64,000 bases of DNA from Streptomyces alboflavus (lineage in GTDB: Bacteria > Actinomycetota > Actinomycetes > Streptomycetales > Streptomycetaceae): NCBI RefSeq assembly GCF_000716675.1, contig NZ_JNXT01000007.1:62001-126000 (forward strand), given 5' to 3'. The notes below the pieces were generated by a model. The model was not told the DNA's origin, made no database searches, and saw only the letters and a program-made list of their open reading frames with translations. This document shows positions 61,144 to 64,000 of this stretch, in pieces (the first letter of the stretch is position 1; each line of letters begins with the position of its first letter). The position numbers were made by a program, and so were the translations under genes.

Positions 61144-61734
61144 GTGTTTCACGTGAAACTACGCCGCCCCGCACGCCGGGCCACCCTCGTCGTCCACGTC
61201 GCCGCCTCCGCCGGCTGGCTCGGGCTCACGCTCGGCCTCGTCGCGCTCGCCGCGGCCGCGATCACCACCGATTCCGCCCCGACCATCGAGGCCTCCGTCC
61301 GCTCGATGAAGGTCTTCACCGACTGGCTGGTGCTGCCGCTGGCCTTCCTCACGCTGCTGAGCGGAGTCCTGCTCTCCCTGGGCACACCCTGGGGTCTCGC
61401 ACAGCACCGCTGGGTCTATACGAAGTTCTGGCTGACCCTGGTCACCGTGACCGCGTCGACCTTCGCACTGCGGCCGGGAGTCAACGACGCGGCGGCGACC
61501 GTGTCGGCCGGAGAGCAGCTGGCCGACTCGACGGACCTCATCGCCGGGCCCATCGTCTCGATGAGCGCATATCTGTTCATGATGGTCATCTCGGTCCTCA
61601 AGCCCTGGGGCCTGACCCGGCGCGGCCGGCGCCTGCGCGCAGCCCACCGCACTGACCAGAAACAACTTGGCCAAAAGCAGCGTGCTTCTACCCACAAAAA
61701 GGTGGACGCCGAGGTCATGCGTCAGACAGCCTGA
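61144..61734 (+). CDS. Four-helix integral membrane protein (DUF2269-like)
   Basis: A 196-residue protein with four predicted helices: TLVVHVAASAGWLGLTLGLVAL, WLVLPLAFLTLLSGVLL, FWLTLVTVTASTFAL and a last helix near the LFMMVISVLK segment. The first reads VHVAAS, with a conserved-looking His. It resembles DUF2269-type proteins with possible heme ligands, but that is tentative. The start codon GTG 61144 or GTG 61153 lies in the parS sequence (GTG TTT CAC GTG AAA), so the N-terminus reads MFHVKLRRPAR. Function unknown. Confidence 0.72.
   Translation: MFHVKLRRPARRATLVVHVAASAGWLGLTLGLVALAAAAITTDSAPTIEASVRSMKVFTDWLVLPLAFLTLLSGVLLSLGTPWGLAQHRWVYTKFWLTLVTVTASTFALRPGVNDAAATVSAGEQLADSTDLIAGPIVSMSAYLFMMVISVLKPWGLTRRGRRLRAAHRTDQKQLGQKQRASTHKKVDAEVMRQTA
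61145..61160. promoter_or_regulatory. parS site at the start of the membrane protein gene
   Basis: GTTTCACGTGAAAC is a perfect 14-bp ParB palindrome at 61146-61159, and the flanks make TGTTTCACGTGAAACT (15 of 16 against the consensus). It overlaps the start codons (GTG 61144/61153), giving the peptide M-F-H-V-K. Confidence 0.85.
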
Positions 61735-61739
61735 CCCGC

Positions 61740-62618
61740 GTGTCGACACCTACCCTCTCCGCACTGCCCATCCGCAGGCTGACTCCCCGTGACCTCACGG
61801 CCTGCGCCGATCTGTCCGAGGACCGCGGCTGGCCCCGCGAGGAACACAAATGGGGCCTGCTGCTCTCGGCCGGAACGGGCTACGGCATCGACGACCCCGA
61901 CGGCCCCGGCCTGATCGCCGTGTGCGTCGTCACCCAGTACGGACCCCATGAGAACCCTGGACTCTCGGCGATCGGCATGGTGCTGGTCGCCGAGAGTCAT
62001 GCCCGCAAGGGCATCGGCCGCCATCTGATGCGCAACGTCATCGAGGCCGCGAGCACCACCCCGCTCACCCTGCACGCGACCCCGAACGGCCGCCCCCTCT
62101 ACGAACAGCTCGGCTTCAAGACGACCGGCCGCGTCGAGATGGTCACCGGCCACTTCACGCCCGCCACCTCGGACGATCAGGCTCCGGGCATCACCACCCG
62201 GGCGGCGACCGCGGAGGACCTGCCCACCCTCGTCAGGCTCGACACAGAGGTCTTCGGCCTCGACCGCACCCACGTACTGACCCGCCTCCCGGCCTTCACC
62301 GACCAGCTGAGGGTCGCGGAGGCCGACGGCGAGATCATCGGCTACGCGGGCGCGTGGCCGAACATGCAGACGCACGTCGTCGGCCCGCTGATCGCCCGCG
62401 ACACGGAGACGGCGAAGGCGCTCATCGCGTCCCTCGGTGCCCACACCGACCGGCCGCTGCGCACGGACATCGACGTGCGCCACGAGGAACTGCTCACCTG
62501 GGTCAAGGCGCGGGGCCTGGAGACCGTGGCGTTCAACGCCGTGATGACGTACGGAATCCCGGAGCTGCCGGGTGACTGGACGCGCCGGTTCGCCCCGCTG
62601 ACGGTTGCCGCGGGCTGA
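61740..62618 (+). CDS. GNAT-family N-acetyltransferase, two GNAT domains
   Basis: A 292-residue protein that appears to be two GNAT folds in tandem. The first has the acetyl-CoA signature AESHARKGIGRHLM (Q/R-x-x-G-x-G/A type) at about residues 82-95. The second, weaker, covers residues ~150-292 (RAATAEDLPTLVRLDTEVFGLD, EIIGYAGAWP). The GTG at 61740 is 6 bases after the membrane protein stop, so the two genes may be co-transcribed. The acceptor substrate is unknown. Confidence 0.85.
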   Translation: MSTPTLSALPIRRLTPRDLTACADLSEDRGWPREEHKWGLLLSAGTGYGIDDPDGPGLIAVCVVTQYGPHENPGLSAIGMVLVAESHARKGIGRHLMRNVIEAASTTPLTLHATPNGRPLYEQLGFKTTGRVEMVTGHFTPATSDDQAPGITTRAATAEDLPTLVRLDTEVFGLDRTHVLTRLPAFTDQLRVAEADGEIIGYAGAWPNMQTHVVGPLIARDTETAKALIASLGAHTDRPLRTDIDVRHEELLTWVKARGLETVAFNAVMTYGIPELPGDWTRRFAPLTVAAG

Positions 62619-62669
62619 GCCCGCTCGTCGCCGCGGGCTGACGCGCAGTCCGCCGTGCGCGAGCACGTC

Positions 62670-62719
62670 GAGGCCCGCCCTCAGGTGCCAGGTTCGTCTG
62701 GCGCGTGAGGGCGGGCCTC
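62670..62719. terminator. Hairpin terminator between GNAT and HbpS-like genes
   Basis: GAGGCCCGCCCTCA (62670-62683) pairs perfectly with TGAGGGCGGGCCTC (62706-62719); the loop has a second small stem (GTGCCAG/CTGGCGC). The gene on each side ends here, so it may terminate both. Confidence 0.8.
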
Positions 62720-62743
62720 GTTGTGGCCTGTACGCGTCCGCTC

Positions 62744-62773
62744 GGGGCCGTACTACGGCGGGAGTACGGCCCC
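62744..62773. terminator. Second hairpin in the same gap
   Basis: GGGGCCGTACT (62744-62754) pairs with AGTACGGCCCC (62763-62773). It is 25 bases to the right of the first hairpin and 46 bases from the HbpS-like stop, placing it as that gene's terminator. Confidence 0.6.
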
Positions 62774-62818
62774 GTACGGCCGGGACGCCTGGTGTGGCCG
62801 GGCGTCCGGGCGGCCCTG

Positions 62819-63250
62819 CTACGCGAGGTTCCGCACGGCCGTCGTCGCGAACTCGTGGTCCTGCTCGGGCGCGCCGCCACCGACACCGATCGCGCCGATC
62901 AGGCGGCCGTCACGGTGGACGGGCACGCCACCCGCGATGAACAGCAACGGCCGGTCGAGGGCGGTCGGCAGGGTGTGGAAGGGCGCACCGGGCTGCACCG
63001 CGTCCACGAGGTCGGCCGTCGGGGCGTTCAGCTGAAGGGCGGTGAACGCCTTGCGGGTGCTGGTCTCGCCGGAGATCAGCACGGCCCGGTCGTCGCGCCG
63101 GAAGGCCAGGAGGTGGCCACCGGCGTCGAGGACGGTGACGCTGACCGTGACGTCCGCGGCCTCGGCGGCACGGCGGGCGGCGGTCACGAGGACCTCGGCG
63201 TCACTGGTGGTCAGCGGGGCGACGGCGGCGGTGGGGGTGGTCGTGCTCAT
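62819..63250 (-). CDS. HbpS/GlcG-family protein
   Basis: A 143-residue protein of the GlcG/HbpS (DUF336) family. Typical segments are VSVTVLDAGGHLLAFRRDD, RKAFTALQLNAPT and GGVPVHRDGRLIGAIGVGGG, with the C-terminal EQDHEFATTAVRNLA. HbpS of S. reticuli is a secreted heme-binding partner of a sensor kinase, but this copy has no signal peptide, so heme sensing outside the cell is unlikely. The ATG is at 63250. A 13-bp triple repeat lies just upstream. A truncated MFS gene is upstream on the same strand. Confidence 0.82.
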   Translation of the reverse strand: MSTTTPTAAVAPLTTSDAEVLVTAARRAAEAADVTVSVTVLDAGGHLLAFRRDDRAVLISGETSTRKAFTALQLNAPTADLVDAVQPGAPFHTLPTALDRPLLFIAGGVPVHRDGRLIGAIGVGGGAPEQDHEFATTAVRNLA

Positions 63251-63263
63251 GAGGGGTTTCTCC

Positions 63264-63302
63264 TTGGGGGTTCTGCTTGGGGGTTCTGCTTGGGGGTTCT
63301 GC
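63264..63302. repeat. Three-copy 13 bp tandem repeat upstream of the HbpS-like gene
   Basis: TTGGGGGTTCTGC occurs at 63264-63276, 63277-63289 and 63290-63302. It begins 13 bases upstream of the HbpS-like ATG, so it may lie in the leader or across the ribosome-binding region. Confidence 0.9.
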
Positions 63303-63368
63303 GGGGGCGGTGGGATCCGGCGTGGGGTGCGGGGTCCCGGGGCCGGATCCGGGTCCTGCGGGATGTGG

Positions 63369-64000
63369 TCAGTGGTGGACGGGCGTCGGGGCCTCGGCCA
63401 GGGGCACGGCGCCGGTGACGACCTTGCCGGGGGAGGTGGACCGGCGCTCCAGGGCGGCCGAGAGGAAGGCCAGGCCGAGGGCGGAGCCGGCGAGTGCGGC
63501 ACCCACCCAGTTCGGGGCCGTGTAGCCGAAGCCGGCGGAGATCACGAAGCCGCCGAGCCAGGCCGCGAGGGCGTTGCCGAGGTTGAAGGCGCCGATGTTG
63601 GCGGCGGACGCGAGCGTCGGTGCCGCGGCGGCCTGGTCGAGGACCCGCTTCTGCAGCGGCGGCACGGTGGCGAAGCCGAAGGCGCCGATCAGCGCGACGG
63701 AGACGGCAGCCGCGACCTTGTTGTGCGCGGTGAGCGTGAACAGGGCGAGCACGACGGCGAGGGCACTGAGCGAGACGTACAGCATCGGCATCAGGGCGCG
63801 GTCGGCGAACTTGCCGCCGATCAGGTTGCCGCCGACCATGCCGAGGCCGAAGAGGACCAAGAGCCAGGTCACGGAGGAGTCCGCGTAGCCGGCGACTTCC
63901 GTCATCATCGGCGTGATGTACGTGATGGCCGCGAACACACCGCCGAAGCCGAGGACGGTCATCGCCATGGCGAGGAGCACCTGTACGTTGCGGAAGGCGC
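63369..64000 (-). CDS. MFS transporter, C-terminal part (5' end outside window)
   Basis: The reading frame is open to the window edge, giving at least 203 residues of a major facilitator with about six helices (MLLAMAMTVLGFGGVFAAITYI, LLVLFGLGMVGGNLIGGKFADR, and further ones). GKFADR matches the loop motif G-x-x-x-D-R/K of MFS carriers. It is likely a drug/metabolite efflux or sugar transporter; the substrate cannot be told. It lies 118 bases upstream of the HbpS-like gene on the same strand and may share its transcript. Confidence 0.8.
   Translation of the reverse strand, partial: AFRNVQVLLAMAMTVLGFGGVFAAITYITPMMTEVAGYADSSVTWLLVLFGLGMVGGNLIGGKFADRALMPMLYVSLSALAVVLALFTLTAHNKVAAAVSVALIGAFGFATVPPLQKRVLDQAAAAPTLASAANIGAFNLGNALAAWLGGFVISAGFGYTAPNWVGAALAGSALGLAFLSAALERRSTSPGKVVTGAVPLAEAPTPVHH

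Overview
This window looks like a piece of a Streptomyces chromosome from the origin-proximal core. The DNA is very GC-rich, with GTG starts and overlapping start/stop junctions. It carries Streptomyces-specific genes (an SsgA-like developmental protein with its IclR-type regulator SsgR, a DUF5326 protein, the DtpA/Sco/ECuC copper cluster). It also carries ParB (parS)-type palindromes and two clusters of DnaA-box-like nonamers, as expected within roughly 100 kb of oriC. No prophage, integrase, insertion sequence, CRISPR array, tRNA or rRNA gene was seen.

Layout. 1-1.8 kb: the end of a MocR/PdxR-type regulator, then a divergent HxlR regulator and NmrA-like oxidoreductase. 1.8-6.6 kb: a leftward gene string mgsA-galE-OYE-fabG paralogue-cinA-like, divergent from an XRE/MmyB-type regulator (6.8-7.7 kb). 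It looks like an accessory metabolic operon of unknown product. 7.7-8.2 kb: an anti-sigma-type ATPase. 8.4-15.1 kb: an extracytoplasmic copper cluster (Met/His-rich membrane protein, YcnI, Sco, PCuAC/ECuC, CopC-CopD-YtkA fusion, DtpA). 15.2-18.9 kb: pheA, serS and a HAD phosphatase, with a DnaA-box cluster in the 650-base pheA-serS gap. 19.2-23.2 kb: two ABC-2 exporter pairs. 23.5-28.2 kb: an overlapping rightward operon (M24 peptidase-like, EphD-like hydrolase/SDR fusion, PF10118 protein, MerR regulator), followed by a second DnaA-box cluster. 28.5-32.3 kb: conserved hypothetical, LLM oxidoreductase, HAD phosphatase, M23 endopeptidase. 32.5-40.7 kb: a GAF sensor kinase and the cytochrome bd operon cydA-cydB-cydDC (leftward) with a perfect Rex operator. 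40.9-43.6 kb: hisC and a divergent LacI regulator. 43.8-50.4 kb: a PP2A-like phosphatase with a repetitive N-terminus, a membrane protein, a TerD-vWA fusion, and thiC with a TPP riboswitch. 50.4-56.6 kb: YibE/F transporter, ssgA, ssgR, small membrane and cupin proteins, PtpA phosphatase and a Cys/Met-metabolism PLP enzyme. 56.8-64 kb: LysR, Nudix, flavohemoglobin-like protein, HAD phosphatase, membrane protein, GNAT, HbpS/GlcG protein and a truncated MFS transporter.

How it fits together. Copper handling (Sco/ECuC/DtpA), terminal oxidase biogenesis (CydAB, CydDC under Rex), and septation control (SsgR/SsgA) are all linked to respiration and morphological development in streptomycetes. The non-coding layer is the most interesting part. 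Four parS-like sites (13983, 37962, 57747, 61145) and two DnaA-box clusters (16205-16542, 28236-28303) suggest that this stretch takes part in chromosome segregation and replication control as well as encoding proteins. All functional calls rest on reading the sequence and on family knowledge; no database search was run.
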